A DNA stretch of 49,100 bases from Salinarimonas sp. (GTDB taxonomy: Bacteria > Pseudomonadota > Alphaproteobacteria > Rhizobiales > Beijerinckiaceae), in NCBI GenBank assembly GCA_020832565.1, contig JAFIEI010000027.1, positions 1 through 49,100 of the forward strand, written 5' to 3'. Both the position numbers and the translations under genes were made by a program. Below, one piece after another: positions 18,382 to 28,322 of the stretch (position 1 is the stretch's first letter; each line of letters opens with the position of its first letter). The notes below the pieces were generated by a model. That model was not told the DNA's origin and did not search any database. It worked only from the letters and a program-made list of their open reading frames with translations.

Positions 18382-19974
18382 TCAATCCACCTTGCGCTGA
18401 TAATCCTTCACGTCGGTGAAGCGGATCGCCGGCCAGCGCTCGGCATCATATTGCAGCGAGAAGGGGGACGGCGCCATGAAGACGGGCGCGCCGTCGAGAT
18501 CATTGGCCATGGCGGAATTGTTCGCGGCCATGAACTTGTCGAGCTCGGCGCGATCCTCGGCCTCCACCCAGCGGCACAGACTGAAGCGCACGGGCTCGTA
18601 ATCGATCGGCAGATTGTATTCCGCCCCCAGCCGCTCCTTCAGCACGTCGAGCTGCAGCGCGCCGACCACGCCGACGATGGCGCCGGAGCCGTCGAAGGGG
18701 ATGAAGAGCTGGACGACGCCCTCCTCCGCGAGCTGCTGCAGCGCCTCGCGCAGCTTCTTCTGCTTCATCGCGTCGCTGATCTTGACGCGGCGCATGATCT
18801 CCGGCGCAAAGCTCGGCACGCCACGAAACACGATCTGCTCGCCCTCGCTCAGCGTGTCGCCGATGCGCAAGGTGCCGTGATTGGGGATGCCGACCACGTC
18901 GCCGGCATAGGCCTCATCGGCAATGGCGCGGTCCTGGGCGAAGAAGAATTGCGGCGCAGACAACGTGATCGGCTTGCCGGTGCGCACCAGCTTCGCCTTC
19001 ATCCCGCGCGTCAGCTTGCCCGAGCAGACCCGCATGAAGGCGATACGGTCGCGGTGGTTGGGGTCCATATTTGCCTGGATCTTGAAGATGAAGCCCGTCA
19101 TCTTGCGCTCGCTGGCCTCGACCAGCCGCCCCTCGGCCTCCTGGGCGCGCGGCGGCGGAGCGACGGCGCCGAGCGAATCGATCAGATCGCGTACGCCGAA
19201 ATTGCGCAGTGCGCTGCCGAAGAAGACCGGGCTCAGATGGCCCTCGCGGAACGCCGTGAGATCGAACGGCCGCAGGCCGTCGCGCGCGAGCTCGACCTCC
19301 TCGCGCCATCCGCCGACATCATATTGCGAGAGAAGCTCGTCGAAGACCTTGTCCTCCGGCCCGGATACGGGCGTCGACTCGACTTCGTCGTCGAGGCGGC
19401 GAATGGTGTTCTGAGCGAGATTGTAGGTGCCGGCGAAATCCTTGCCCCGCCCGATCGGCCAGGTCACGGGCGCGATATCGAGGGCCAGCGTCTTCTCGAT
19501 CTCGTCGAGCAGGTCGAACGGATCGCGCGTCTCACGGTCCATTTTATTGATAAAGGTGACGATCGGGATGTCGCGCAGGCGGCAGACCTCGAACAGCTTG
19601 CGCGTGCGGTCCTCGATGCCCTTGGCGGCGTCGATCACCATGATGGCGGAATCGACGGCGGTGAGGGTGCGGTAGGTGTCTTCCGAGAAATCCTCGTGGC
19701 CCGGCGTGTCGAGCAGGTTGAAGACGCGCCCGTCATATTCGAAGGTCATCACCGAGGTCATGACCGAGATGCCGCGCTGGCGCTCGATATTCATCCAGTC
19801 GGAGCGCGTGTTCACCCGGTTGCGCTTGGCCTTGACCTCGCCGGCGAGCTGGATCGCGCCGCCGAAGAGCAGGAGCTTCTCGGTCAGCGTGGTCTTGCCC
19901 GCATCCGGGTGCGAGATGATGGCGAAGGTGCGACGGATCGAAACGGGATCGTCGGGACGAGAATGGTCGGTCAT
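18382..19974 (-). CDS. prfC: Peptide chain release factor 3
   Basis: 530 residues, standard RF3 length. GTPase that recycles RF1/RF2 from the ribosome after termination. P-loop SHPDAGKTT at 21-29, LLDTPGHEDFSEDTYRTL (switch II), NKMDRETRDPFDLLDEIE (NKxD), and the RF3-specific C-terminal domain with GVVGALQLDVLKERLGAEYNL. The ATG at 19974 gives the family N terminus (MTDHSRPDDPVSIRRTFAIISHPD); the frame is open 21 codons further upstream without similarity. Confidence 0.94.
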   Translation of the reverse strand: MTDHSRPDDPVSIRRTFAIISHPDAGKTTLTEKLLLFGGAIQLAGEVKAKRNRVNTRSDWMNIERQRGISVMTSVMTFEYDGRVFNLLDTPGHEDFSEDTYRTLTAVDSAIMVIDAAKGIEDRTRKLFEVCRLRDIPIVTFINKMDRETRDPFDLLDEIEKTLALDIAPVTWPIGRGKDFAGTYNLAQNTIRRLDDEVESTPVSGPEDKVFDELLSQYDVGGWREEVELARDGLRPFDLTAFREGHLSPVFFGSALRNFGVRDLIDSLGAVAPPPRAQEAEGRLVEASERKMTGFIFKIQANMDPNHRDRIAFMRVCSGKLTRGMKAKLVRTGKPITLSAPQFFFAQDRAIADEAYAGDVVGIPNHGTLRIGDTLSEGEQIVFRGVPSFAPEIMRRVKISDAMKQKKLREALQQLAEEGVVQLFIPFDGSGAIVGVVGALQLDVLKERLGAEYNLPIDYEPVRFSLCRWVEAEDRAELDKFMAANNSAMANDLDGAPVFMAPSPFSLQYDAERWPAIRFTDVKDYQRKVD

Positions 19975-20138
19975 CTGTGCATGCCAGTTCGACGGCGAAG
20001 GGGCGCCGGGCGCCGATCGCGGATCACGCTCATGCAACCGGGCCGGATTTGCGCATTCGTGTGAACCATCGCGCGGCGAATTGCAATGGCGGCGCGGCTG
20101 TAACCGGCACGATGGGCTGGCAGGCCGGCGCGACGCCC

Positions 20139-20945
20139 CTAATCACCCGCTCCGATCGCCGGCTCGTCGGTCATGTTGGCGAGCACTTCCGCAATATGGC
20201 GCACCTCGACGGTCTTGCCCTCGCGCGAGAGCTTGCCGGCCATGTTCATCAGGCAGCCGAGATCGCCGGCGAGCAGGACGGGCGCGCCGGATTCGGCGAT
20301 ATTCTTGGCTTTCGCCTCGACGATGGCATTGGAGATCTCGCCGTATTTCACGGCGAAAGTGCCCCCGAAACCGCAGCAGACGTCGGATTCGGCCATCTCG
20401 ACCAGTTCCAGCCCCTCGACGGTGCCGAGCAGCTTGCGCGGCTGGTTCTGCACGCCGAGCTCGCGCAGGCCAGCACAGGAATCGTGATAGGTCACGCGCC
20501 GGGGAAAGCGGGCGCCGGTGCGCGTGTGGAACATCACGTCGACGAGAAAGCTCGTCAGCTCATAGGTCTTGGCGGCAAGCGCATTGGCGCGCGGCAGCCA
20601 GTTGGGATCGTCGTGGAAGAGCTCGGGATAATGCGTGCGGATCATGCCGGCACAGGAGCCCGACGGCGCGACTACATAGTCGAAACCCGCAAACGCATCG
20701 ATCACCTGCTCGGCGAGGTCGCGGGTCGTGCCGCGATCGCCGGAATTGTAGGCCGGCTGGCCGCAGCAGGTCTGTGAGGGCACCTCCACCCGGCACCCCG
20801 CCTCCTCCAGCAGCTTGGCGGCGGCAAACCCCACCGAGGGACGCATCAAATCGACGAGGCAGGTAACGAACAGACCGACGCGGGGCGGCCGGGCCGGGCG
20901 TCCGGGGGATGGCTCGCGGGGCGTTTCGCTCGTGCTTTCGCTCAT
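20139..20945 (-). CDS. LutA-like (Fe-S)-binding CCG-domain protein
   Basis: 268 residues. Two cysteine-rich CCG domains: VGLFVTCLVDLMRPSVGFAAAKLLEEAGCRVEVPSQTCCGQPAYNSG and VTYHDSCAGLRELG...SDVCCGFGGTFAVKYGEIS. This is the architecture of LutA/YkgE, a component of the L-lactate dehydrogenase LutABC, and of GlcF/heterodisulfide-reductase-type subunits. No lutB or lutC lies next to it (neighbours are prfC and divergent groESL), so the partner is either elsewhere or absent. The start at 20945 has AAGG upstream; the longer frame adds unrelated residues. Confidence 0.82.
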   Translation of the reverse strand: MSESTSETPREPSPGRPARPPRVGLFVTCLVDLMRPSVGFAAAKLLEEAGCRVEVPSQTCCGQPAYNSGDRGTTRDLAEQVIDAFAGFDYVVAPSGSCAGMIRTHYPELFHDDPNWLPRANALAAKTYELTSFLVDVMFHTRTGARFPRRVTYHDSCAGLRELGVQNQPRKLLGTVEGLELVEMAESDVCCGFGGTFAVKYGEISNAIVEAKAKNIAESGAPVLLAGDLGCLMNMAGKLSREGKTVEVRHIAEVLANMTDEPAIGAGD

Positions 20946-21125
20946 GGGTGCGCCTTGTTCTCGAGAATCCAGCTTGAATTCATTGCATTCTGGTGCGACG
21001 CCCGCCCGGGTCAACCACGCGCATGCACAAGACCCATATGCGCGTGTCAAACCGGCAGACAATGTCTGACGAGCCTGCGCCATCCGCGCTCGTGCGCTAA
21101 TGCGACCGACGCTTGCGCGAATGTC

Positions 21126-21153
21126 TTGACAGAATGCCGCGCCGTGCTTATCT
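21126..21153 (+). promoter_or_regulatory. groESL promoter
   Basis: TTGACA at 21126-21131 and a TTATCT-like -10 at 21148-21153, 16 bases apart, directly upstream of the CIRCE element. Preceded by CT, the -35 also fits a heat-shock-type CTTGAC pattern. Confidence 0.6.
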
Positions 21154-21164
21154 CCGGCTCAGCT

Positions 21165-21191
21165 TTAGCACTCACCTCGTGAGAGTGCTAA
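21165..21191. promoter_or_regulatory. CIRCE element (HrcA operator)
   Basis: TTAGCACTC (21165-21173), nine bases, GAGTGCTAA (21183-21191): an exact match to the CIRCE consensus, bound by the heat-shock repressor HrcA. It lies 70 bases upstream of groES. Confidence 0.97.
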
Positions 21192-21261
21192 CAGTGTGTT
21201 CAATCGGGGTTCTCGGTAACGCAAACCGGGCCTCACTGCCAGAGAAAATGAGGACGCACAA

Positions 21262-21549
21262 ATGAAATTCCGTCCCCTGCACGATCGTGTCGTGGTTCGC
21301 CGCATCGAAGCGGAAGAGAAGACCAAGGGTGGCATCATCATTCCGGATGCTGCCAAGGAGAAGCCGCAGGAAGGCGAAATCGTCGCCGTCGGCCCCGGCG
21401 CGCGTGACGAAACCGGCAAGATTGCCGCGCTCGACGTCAAGGCGGGCGATCGCGTGCTGTTCGGCAAGTGGTCGGGCACCGAGGTCCGCATCGATGGCCA
21501 GGACCTCCTGATCATGAAGGAATCCGACATCATGGGCGTCGTCGCGTAA
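21262..21549 (+). CDS. groS: Co-chaperonin GroES
   Basis: 95 residues, exact GroES length. [28 protein letters not shown] carries the mobile loop, and the dome and roof segments follow ([27 protein letters not shown]). Seven copies cap the GroEL ring. It is the first gene of the CIRCE-controlled operon; groEL follows after 126 bases. Confidence 0.98.
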   Translation: MKFRPLHDRVVVRRIEAEEKTKGGIIIPDAAKEKPQEGEIVAVGPGARDETGKIAALDVKAGDRVLFGKWSGTEVRIDGQDLLIMKESDIMGVVA

Positions 21550-21648
21550 GCGCGGCCTGCTGTCGAACTCCGCGGCCGGATCGCCCTCGAGGGATCTGCC
21601 GCGACGCTGAAACTGCCGGGATCCCGGCCCGAACCGGGCATGCGGTGA

Positions 21649-23322
<1,674 letters not shown>

Positions 23323-23358
23323 TCCGGCTACCCGGCCCCGCGCCGATAACGCAATACG

Positions 23359-23386
23359 AGGCCCCGGAGCGATCCGGGGCCTTTTT
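23359..23386 (+). terminator. groESL terminator
   Basis: AGGCCCCGGA (23359-23368), loop GCGA, TCCGGGGCCT (23373-23382), T-run to 23386. A 10-bp perfect stem with a T-tail. It isolates groESL from the attenuator and argC downstream. Confidence 0.93.
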
Positions 23387-23418
23387 CGTACTGGTATCGC
23401 GCAACCTGCCGCTTTCTC

Positions 23419-23448
23419 TTGACAAAATCTCCCGGCGACAGCATTGAT
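23419..23448 (+). promoter_or_regulatory. Promoter of the argC leader
   Basis: Perfect -35 TTGACA at 23419-23424; best -10 ATTGAT at 23443-23448 (18-base spacing; the overlapping CATTGA gives 17). The start of transcription would fall at or within a few bases of the leader ATG at 23455, so the leader mRNA is predicted to be leaderless. No Shine-Dalgarno sequence precedes that ATG, which agrees. Confidence 0.6.
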
Positions 23449-23454
23449 CGCACC

Positions 23455-23517
23455 ATGATAACCCTGATCGCGAACCGCAGCCGACGTATGATCACCGCTT
23501 GCCAGCGGCTGCGATGA
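23455..23517 (+). CDS. Putative arginine leader peptide of argC (20 aa)
   Basis: Twenty-codon ORF reading MITLIANRSRRMITACQRLR. Five of 20 residues are Arg, encoded by five codons (CGC, CGA, CGT, CGG, CGA); three of them fall at codons 8, 10 and 11. Segment 1 of the pause hairpin (23476-23483) overlaps codons 8-10, and segment 2 overlaps codons 17-20. A ribosome stalled at codons 8-11 would cover segment 1 and leave segment 2 free; a ribosome reaching the stop would cover segment 2. This is the arrangement of trpL/pheL/hisL-type leader peptides, with Arg as the sensed residue, and argC (arginine biosynthesis) is the next gene. No ribosome-binding site is visible, so translation is probably leaderless. 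The peptide itself need have no function. Confidence 0.65.
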   Translation: MITLIANRSRRMITACQRLR

Positions 23518-23575
23518 CGCGCGTTTTCATCTGAAATCCGCCCATGCCAGCCGCACGCTTCGTGCGGCTTTTTTT
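23476..23575 (+). promoter_or_regulatory. Arginine attenuator: mutually exclusive hairpins
   Basis: Segment 1 CGCAGCCG (23476-23483) pairs perfectly with segment 2 CGGCTGCG (23506-23513). Segment 2, as GCGGCTG (23505-23511), can instead pair with segment 3 CAGCCGC (23548-23554), an antiterminator. Segment 3, as AGCCGCACG (23549-23557), pairs with segment 4 (23561-23569) to form the terminator. Pairings 1:2 and 3:4 are compatible with each other; 2:3 excludes both. The predicted logic: arginyl-tRNA shortage stalls the ribosome, 2:3 forms, and argC is transcribed. Confidence 0.6.
23549..23575 (+). terminator. Attenuator terminator before argC
   Basis: AGCCGCACG (23549-23557), loop CTT, CGTGCGGCT (23561-23569), then a run of seven T (23569-23575). 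A strong intrinsic terminator 31 bases after the leader stop and 84 bases before the argC ATG, where it must block argC unless antitermination occurs or another promoter exists downstream. Nothing else recognisable lies in 23576-23659. Confidence 0.9.
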
Positions 23576-23659
23576 ATTGCGCGCACGAATGCCTCCCCAG
23601 CTGACATCATTGACCGAACCGAATACGCGACAGCGTCGCCCCACAAACGGAACACACCC

Positions 23660-24592
23660 ATGACCAGCCCGCAGGACAATCAGACGAAAAAGATTTTCAT
23701 CGACGGAGAAGCCGGGACGACCGGGCTCGAAATCCGTGAGAAGCTCGGCAATGTCGCCGGCGCGCAGATCATCAGCATCGACCCGGCCCGCCGCAAGGAT
23801 GCGCAGGCGCGGCGCGAGATGATGGAGCAAGCCGATCTCGTCGTGCTCTGCCTGCCGGATGACGCCGCGCGCGAGGCTGTTGCGATGGCCGATGCGCTGC
23901 CGGGCAAGGGTCCGCGCGTTCTCGACGCCTCCACCGCCTTCCGAACCGATCACGCCTGGGTCTACGGCTTCGCCGAGATGGAGCCGGGTCAGGCGCAGAT
24001 GATCGCGGCCGCCGATCGCGTCGCCAATCCGGGCTGCTACCCGACCGGCGCCATAGCGCTGATCCGGCCGCTCGTGGCGAAAGGGCTCCTGCCTGAAGAC
24101 TACCCGATCACCATCAATGCCGTCTCCGGCTATAGCGGCGGGGGTCGCCAGATGATCGAGAAGTTCGAAGCAGGCGAGGCGCCTTCATTCGAGCTTTATG
24201 GGCTGAACTTCTCGCACAAGCATCTACCGGAGCTGATGAAATATTCCGGGCTGGCACGCCGGCCGCTCTTCGTGCCTTCTGTCGGCGATTATCGCCAGGG
24301 CATGCTGGTCTCGATTCCGCTGCATCTCGACCTGCTGCGTGGCGCCACTGCTGCGGATCTGCAGGGCACGCTTGCCGCGTGGTACGGAGATGGCGGCCTC
24401 GTGCGGGTCGTCCCGACGCAGGACGAGACCCGTATCGAGCCGGAGGCGCTCAACGGCACCGACCAGATGGAACTGCGCGTCTATGCTCATCCCGAGCACG
24501 GTCAGGCTGTTCTGGTGGCCCGGCTCGACAATCTGGGCAAGGGCGCATCCGGGGCCGCGGTGCAGAACATCCGCCTCATGCTCGACCTGTGA
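23660..24592 (+). CDS. argC: N-acetyl-gamma-glutamyl-phosphate reductase (short, type 2)
   Basis: 310 residues, the length of the type 2 (short) ArgC family. NADPH-dependent reduction of N-acetylglutamyl-phosphate to the semialdehyde, third step of arginine synthesis. N-terminal KKIFIDGEAGTTGLEIREKL is the family signature; catalytic Cys126 lies in NPGCYPTGAIALI; NAVSGYSGGGRQMIEKFE is a further signature. No other arginine gene is adjacent. The strong terminator upstream (23549-23575) and the Arg-rich leader ORF imply attenuation control. Confidence 0.95.
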   Translation: MTSPQDNQTKKIFIDGEAGTTGLEIREKLGNVAGAQIISIDPARRKDAQARREMMEQADLVVLCLPDDAAREAVAMADALPGKGPRVLDASTAFRTDHAWVYGFAEMEPGQAQMIAAADRVANPGCYPTGAIALIRPLVAKGLLPEDYPITINAVSGYSGGGRQMIEKFEAGEAPSFELYGLNFSHKHLPELMKYSGLARRPLFVPSVGDYRQGMLVSIPLHLDLLRGATAADLQGTLAAWYGDGGLVRVVPTQDETRIEPEALNGTDQMELRVYAHPEHGQAVLVARLDNLGKGASGAAVQNIRLMLDL

Positions 24593-24692
24593 ACTTGCGC
24601 GTCGACGGGCGCTTTGCCCCGAGGCGGTATTGGCATTTCCCGGCGATTGTCTCACCGCCGGGCCCGTGCTCTCCTGTGGTCACGAAACATCG

Positions 24693-24745
24693 GCGAACCA
24701 TCCCCCACCACCAAGACGGCGGACCACGCCGCCTGGATGGTTCGC
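24693..24745. promoter_or_regulatory. Long inverted repeat upstream of the IlvD/Edd gene
   Basis: GCGAACCATCC (24693-24703) and its exact complement GGATGGTTCGC (24735-24745) can form an 11-bp stem; inside, GGCGG (24718-24722) can pair with CCGCC (24729-24733). It sits 25 bases upstream of the ATG at 24770. It has no T-tail, so it is not a terminator. It could be an operator or an mRNA structure. Confidence 0.45.
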
Positions 24746-24769
24746 GCCACTGACGGGAGGAGACGCGCC

Positions 24770-26578
24770 ATGTCAAAGCGCGAGAAGGTCATCACGCCGA
24801 GCCAGCTGCGCTCGCGGCTCTGGTTCGACAATCCGGACAATCCGGGCATGACCGCGCTCTATATCGAGCGCTATCTGAACTACGGCCTGACCGGCGACGA
24901 ATTGCAGGGCGGCAAGCCGATCATCGGCATCGCCCAGACCGGCTCCGACCTCTCCCCCTGCAACCGCCACCATACCGATCTCGCCAAGCGGGTGCGCGAC
25001 GGCATCGCGGCGGCGGGTGGCGTGCCTTTCGAGTTCCCGTGCCATCCGATCCAGGAAACCGGCAAGCGCCCGACCGCGATGCTCGATCGCAACCTGTCCT
25101 ATCTCTCGCTGGTGGAGACGCTCTACAGCTACCCGCTCGACGGGGTGGTGCTGCTGACGGGTTGCGACAAGACCACGCCGGCGCTGCTGATGGCGGCGGC
25201 GACGGTCAATATCCCGGCAATCAATCTGAATGTCGGCCCGATGCTCAACGGCTGGATGAACGGCGAGCGCGTCGGTTCCGGCACCGTGGTCTGGAAGGCC
25301 CGCGAGCGCCATGCGGCGGGCGAGATCGATTATGAGGCGTTCCTCGAAATCGTTCGCAGTTCCGCGCCCTCGAACGGCCATTGCAATACCATGGGAACGG
25401 CCTCGACCATGAACGCGCTGGCCGAAGCGCTCGGCATGAGCCTGCCCGGCCAGGCGGCCATCCCCGCCCCCTATCGCGAGCGCGGCCAGGTCTCCTATGA
25501 TACCGGCAAGCGCATCGTGGACATGGTCTGGGAGGATCTCAAACCCTCCGACATCCTCACCCGCAAGGCCTTCGAGAACGCCATCGTCGCCTGCTCGGCC
25601 ATCGGCGGTTCGACCAATGCGCCGATCCACCTCAACGCCATCGCCCGCCATATGGGCGTGCCGCTCGATTGCGATGATTGGGAGAAGGTCGGCTTCGAGA
25701 TCCCCCTCCTCGTCAACGTGCAGCCGGCGGGCGAGTATCTGGCGGAGGAATATTACCGCGCCGGCGGCCTGCCCGCCGTGATGGCCGAGCTGATCGCCAA
25801 GGGCAAGATCCACGAGGATGCGCTCACCGCCAACGGAATGACCGCCGGCGACAATTACCGCGATCGCTTCACCTGGGATCGCGACGTCATCCGCCCCTAC
25901 GACAAGCCCATGCGCGAACAGGCCGGCTTCCTCAATCTCAAGGGCACGCTGTTCGACTCGGCCATCATGAAGACCAGCGTGATCTCGCCGGAATTCCAGA
26001 AGCGCTATCTCGACGATCCGCAGGATCCCGATGCGTTCGAAGGCAAGGTCGCGGTGTTCGACGGGCCGGAGGATTATCACGATCGCATCGACGACCCCGC
26101 GCTCGAGATCGACGAGAACACGCTCCTGATCATGCGCGGCACCGGGCCGATCGGCTATCCGGGCGCGGCGGAAGTGGTGAACATGCAGCCGCCGGGCGAG
26201 CTGATTCGCCGCGGCGTCTTCTCGCTGCCCTGTATCGGTGACGGGCGCCAATCCGGCACATCCGGCACGCCCTCGATTTTGAACGCCTCACCGGAGGCAG
26301 CGGTCGGCGGCGGGCTCGCTTTGCTGCAGACAGGGGACCGCATCCGTATCGACCTGCGCAAGCGCAGCGCCGATATCCTGCTGCCGCCCGAGGAGCTCGA
26401 TCGCCGGCGCGCCGATCTCGAGGCACGTGGCGGCTACCCCTACCCGGCCAGCCAGACTCCCTGGCAGGAGATCCAGCGTTCGATGGTCGATCAGCTGTCG
26501 GAAGGAATGGTGCTCAAGCCGGCAGTGAAGTACCAGCGCATCGCGCAGACCCAGGGTGCGCCGCGCGACAATCATTGA
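24770..26578 (+). CDS. IlvD/Edd family dehydratase (sugar-acid type)
   Basis: 602 residues. Fe-S dehydratase family that includes dihydroxy-acid dehydratase, 6-phosphogluconate dehydratase and the L-arabonate/D-xylonate dehydratases. Cluster-ligand and active-site regions: [86 protein letters not shown] and [26 protein letters not shown]. The N terminus ([31 protein letters not shown]) looks like the sugar-acid branch rather than IlvD. A strong GGGAGGAG site sets the start. It is preceded by the inverted repeat at 24693-24745. The likely substrate is a pentonate or hexonate; not resolvable here. Confidence 0.85.
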   Translation: MSKREKVITPSQLRSRLWFDNPDNPGMTALYIERYLNYGLTGDELQGGKPIIGIAQTGSDLSPCNRHHTDLAKRVRDGIAAAGGVPFEFPCHPIQETGKRPTAMLDRNLSYLSLVETLYSYPLDGVVLLTGCDKTTPALLMAAATVNIPAINLNVGPMLNGWMNGERVGSGTVVWKARERHAAGEIDYEAFLEIVRSSAPSNGHCNTMGTASTMNALAEALGMSLPGQAAIPAPYRERGQVSYDTGKRIVDMVWEDLKPSDILTRKAFENAIVACSAIGGSTNAPIHLNAIARHMGVPLDCDDWEKVGFEIPLLVNVQPAGEYLAEEYYRAGGLPAVMAELIAKGKIHEDALTANGMTAGDNYRDRFTWDRDVIRPYDKPMREQAGFLNLKGTLFDSAIMKTSVISPEFQKRYLDDPQDPDAFEGKVAVFDGPEDYHDRIDDPALEIDENTLLIMRGTGPIGYPGAAEVVNMQPPGELIRRGVFSLPCIGDGRQSGTSGTPSILNASPEAAVGGGLALLQTGDRIRIDLRKRSADILLPPEELDRRRADLEARGGYPYPASQTPWQEIQRSMVDQLSEGMVLKPAVKYQRIAQTQGAPRDNH

Positions 26579-26602
26579 CGCATACTTGCACGCAATATCA
26601 CC

Positions 26603-26635
26603 AAAAACGAAACGGCCCGCATCATGTGCGGGCCG
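26603..26635 (-). terminator. Terminator of the L,D-transpeptidase gene
   Basis: CGGCCCGCA (26613-26621), loop TCATG, TGCGGGCCG (26627-26635). On the minus strand the stem is followed by TTTCGTTTTT. It lies in the convergent gap between the dehydratase and the L,D-transpeptidase. Confidence 0.85.
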
Positions 26636-26659
26636 GGTCGGTTTCAGACCAGCGTGCCT

Positions 26660-27370
26660 TCAGACCAGCGTGCGCGCAGTGCGATCGGACGCGCCGTGGG
26701 TCAGCACCGTGACCCGCGTTCCGGTCGGCACGCGGCGGTGCAGGTCGATGATATCCTGGTTGAAAAGGCGGATGCAGCCCGACGATACCGACCGGCCGAT
26801 CGACCAGGGTTCGTTGGTGCCGTGGATCCGGTAGAGGGTGTCGCGGCCGTTCTTGTACAGATAGAGCGCGCGTGCGCCGAGCGGATTGTCGAGCCCGCCT
26901 TCCTGGCCCCCGGCATAGGGACCGTAGCGCTCCGGCTCGCGGCGGATCATGTTCTGCGTCGGCGTCCAGCGCGGCCATTCGGCCTTGCGCGCGATCACCG
27001 CATCGCCCTGGTAGTCGAAGCCGGCCTGACCGACACCGCAGCCATAACGCAGGGCCCGCCTGTTCTCGCGCACGAGATAGAGGAAGCGCCGCGAGGGGTC
27101 GACGACCACATCGCCGGCGCTTTCCGGGCCTACGAACTCGACTTCCTGGCGCAGGAACTGCTGATCGACCTGCGAGACATCCACGGCGGGAACCGGAAAC
27201 TTCTCATCAGGAATCGCGCTGTACATCGACACGTAGAACGGATCGACGATATTCGCGGCCTCGACCACGGGCGGAGCAGAGCGGCCGGCAGAGACGCAGG
27301 CGCCGAGCGTCAGCGGAAGACCCGCCAGAAAGACGCGGCGTGTGAGTTGGGAAGCGCGGGTATGGGACAT
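26660..27370 (-). CDS. L,D-transpeptidase lipoprotein (YkuD domain)
   Basis: 236 residues. The N terminus [16 protein letters not shown] has twin Arg at 11-12 and a lipobox ending at Cys25, so it is a lipoprotein, possibly Tat-exported. The YkuD catalytic motif [20 protein letters not shown] holds His183 and nucleophile Cys199. Such enzymes make 3-3 peptidoglycan crosslinks or attach proteins to peptidoglycan in the periplasm. A second, unrelated-length L,D-transpeptidase is at 39034-40302. It is monocistronic, with its own terminator. Confidence 0.9.
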   Translation of the reverse strand: MSHTRASQLTRRVFLAGLPLTLGACVSAGRSAPPVVEAANIVDPFYVSMYSAIPDEKFPVPAVDVSQVDQQFLRQEVEFVGPESAGDVVVDPSRRFLYLVRENRRALRYGCGVGQAGFDYQGDAVIARKAEWPRWTPTQNMIRREPERYGPYAGGQEGGLDNPLGARALYLYKNGRDTLYRIHGTNEPWSIGRSVSSGCIRLFNQDIIDLHRRVPTGTRVTVLTHGASDRTARTLV

Positions 27371-27518
27371 GACATCCTTCTTGCAAAATCGGTGATGGCT
27401 CGATCCTTAGCGCCTCAATAAAGGCAACAAGGCGCCACATCTCCTGACTTCTGCGTGAGCGTTGATCCTGTGATATGAATGCAACATGATGGTTTATGTT
27501 CCGTAACCAAATGTTCCG

Positions 27519-28322
27519 TTACGGCATTCTTGCGAGGCGGATCACGCAATCGTGTAGCTTCTCGCCGATCCTGGCGCCTCGCGACAGAGCCGCCGGATTC
27601 GCCGCAGAGATCACGCCGTCCTCGAACGTGGAGCGCGCATCCCCGATTCGCGCCGATTCGGCAGATACAGTGACCGCCGCAATCCCCCGCCCCTGCAGCG
27701 CCGGCAGGCGCGAGACGCCCACACCGCCGCCGGCATCATTGAAGGCGGCGAAGGCGCCATCGTATTTCAGCGCATTGATCGGATCGTCCCCGAACAGCGC
27801 CCCGTGCGATCCGGATATCACGATCTGCCCGGCATCGCGCGGCTCGACGAGGGAGGCGGAATCGATCAGGACGATCCGCCGGTTCGCGCCTTCAGGCAGG
27901 ACCTCCTCGCGCGCCTCGCTGACGGGTTCGACAGACCCCTCCGGAAGGGACGCGCCTGCGAGCAGCCGGGCGGCCTCCTCGCAATTCTGCCCCCGGACCA
28001 CCCCGAGTGCTGCTGCCCGCGCATTCGCATGCGAGACGACCCCGTGGGCGAGCATCGCCTCGGCGTCACCGATATCGGCACTACGATGGTCGATCGCCGC
28101 GGCAGCCATGCCATGCGCGTCGAGCCAGGCCAGGCCGCCGATCCCGGCCTGATCACGCCCAACCCCGGCATCATTGAAGATCGCGGCCCGGCACCCGCCC
28201 TTGCGTGCCAGCCATGCGGCATAGACGCCGCCATGCGATCCCGTCACCACGACCGCGCCGGCGGCATCCGGGCCGATGCGGGTGATGCTGTCGGAGAGAA
28301 TCGGCGTCTGCAGCTCACGCAA
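27519..28322 (-). CDS. Unrecognised protein with an internal duplication (GSHG repeats)
   Basis: 267 residues; I do not recognise the family. Two halves align with an offset of 143 residues: VVVTGSHGG (24-32) with IVISGSHGA (167-175), FNDAG (49-53) with FNDAG (194-198), IGDA (84-87) with IGDA (227-230), and GVVSHAN (94-100) with GVISAAN (236-242). This is an internally duplicated domain with conserved His, Asp and Asn that could form an active site, perhaps in a pseudo-symmetric fold. The start is a TTG at 28322 overlapping the end of the thiamine-diphosphate enzyme gene, with GAAGG 9 bases upstream; no earlier ATG exists. It is the last gene of the TRAP/ThDP cluster. No signal peptide: cytosolic. 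Confidence 0.6.
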   Translation of the reverse strand: MRELQTPILSDSITRIGPDAAGAVVVTGSHGGVYAAWLARKGGCRAAIFNDAGVGRDQAGIGGLAWLDAHGMAAAAIDHRSADIGDAEAMLAHGVVSHANARAAALGVVRGQNCEEAARLLAGASLPEGSVEPVSEAREEVLPEGANRRIVLIDSASLVEPRDAGQIVISGSHGALFGDDPINALKYDGAFAAFNDAGGGVGVSRLPALQGRGIAAVTVSAESARIGDARSTFEDGVISAANPAALSRGARIGEKLHDCVIRLARMP

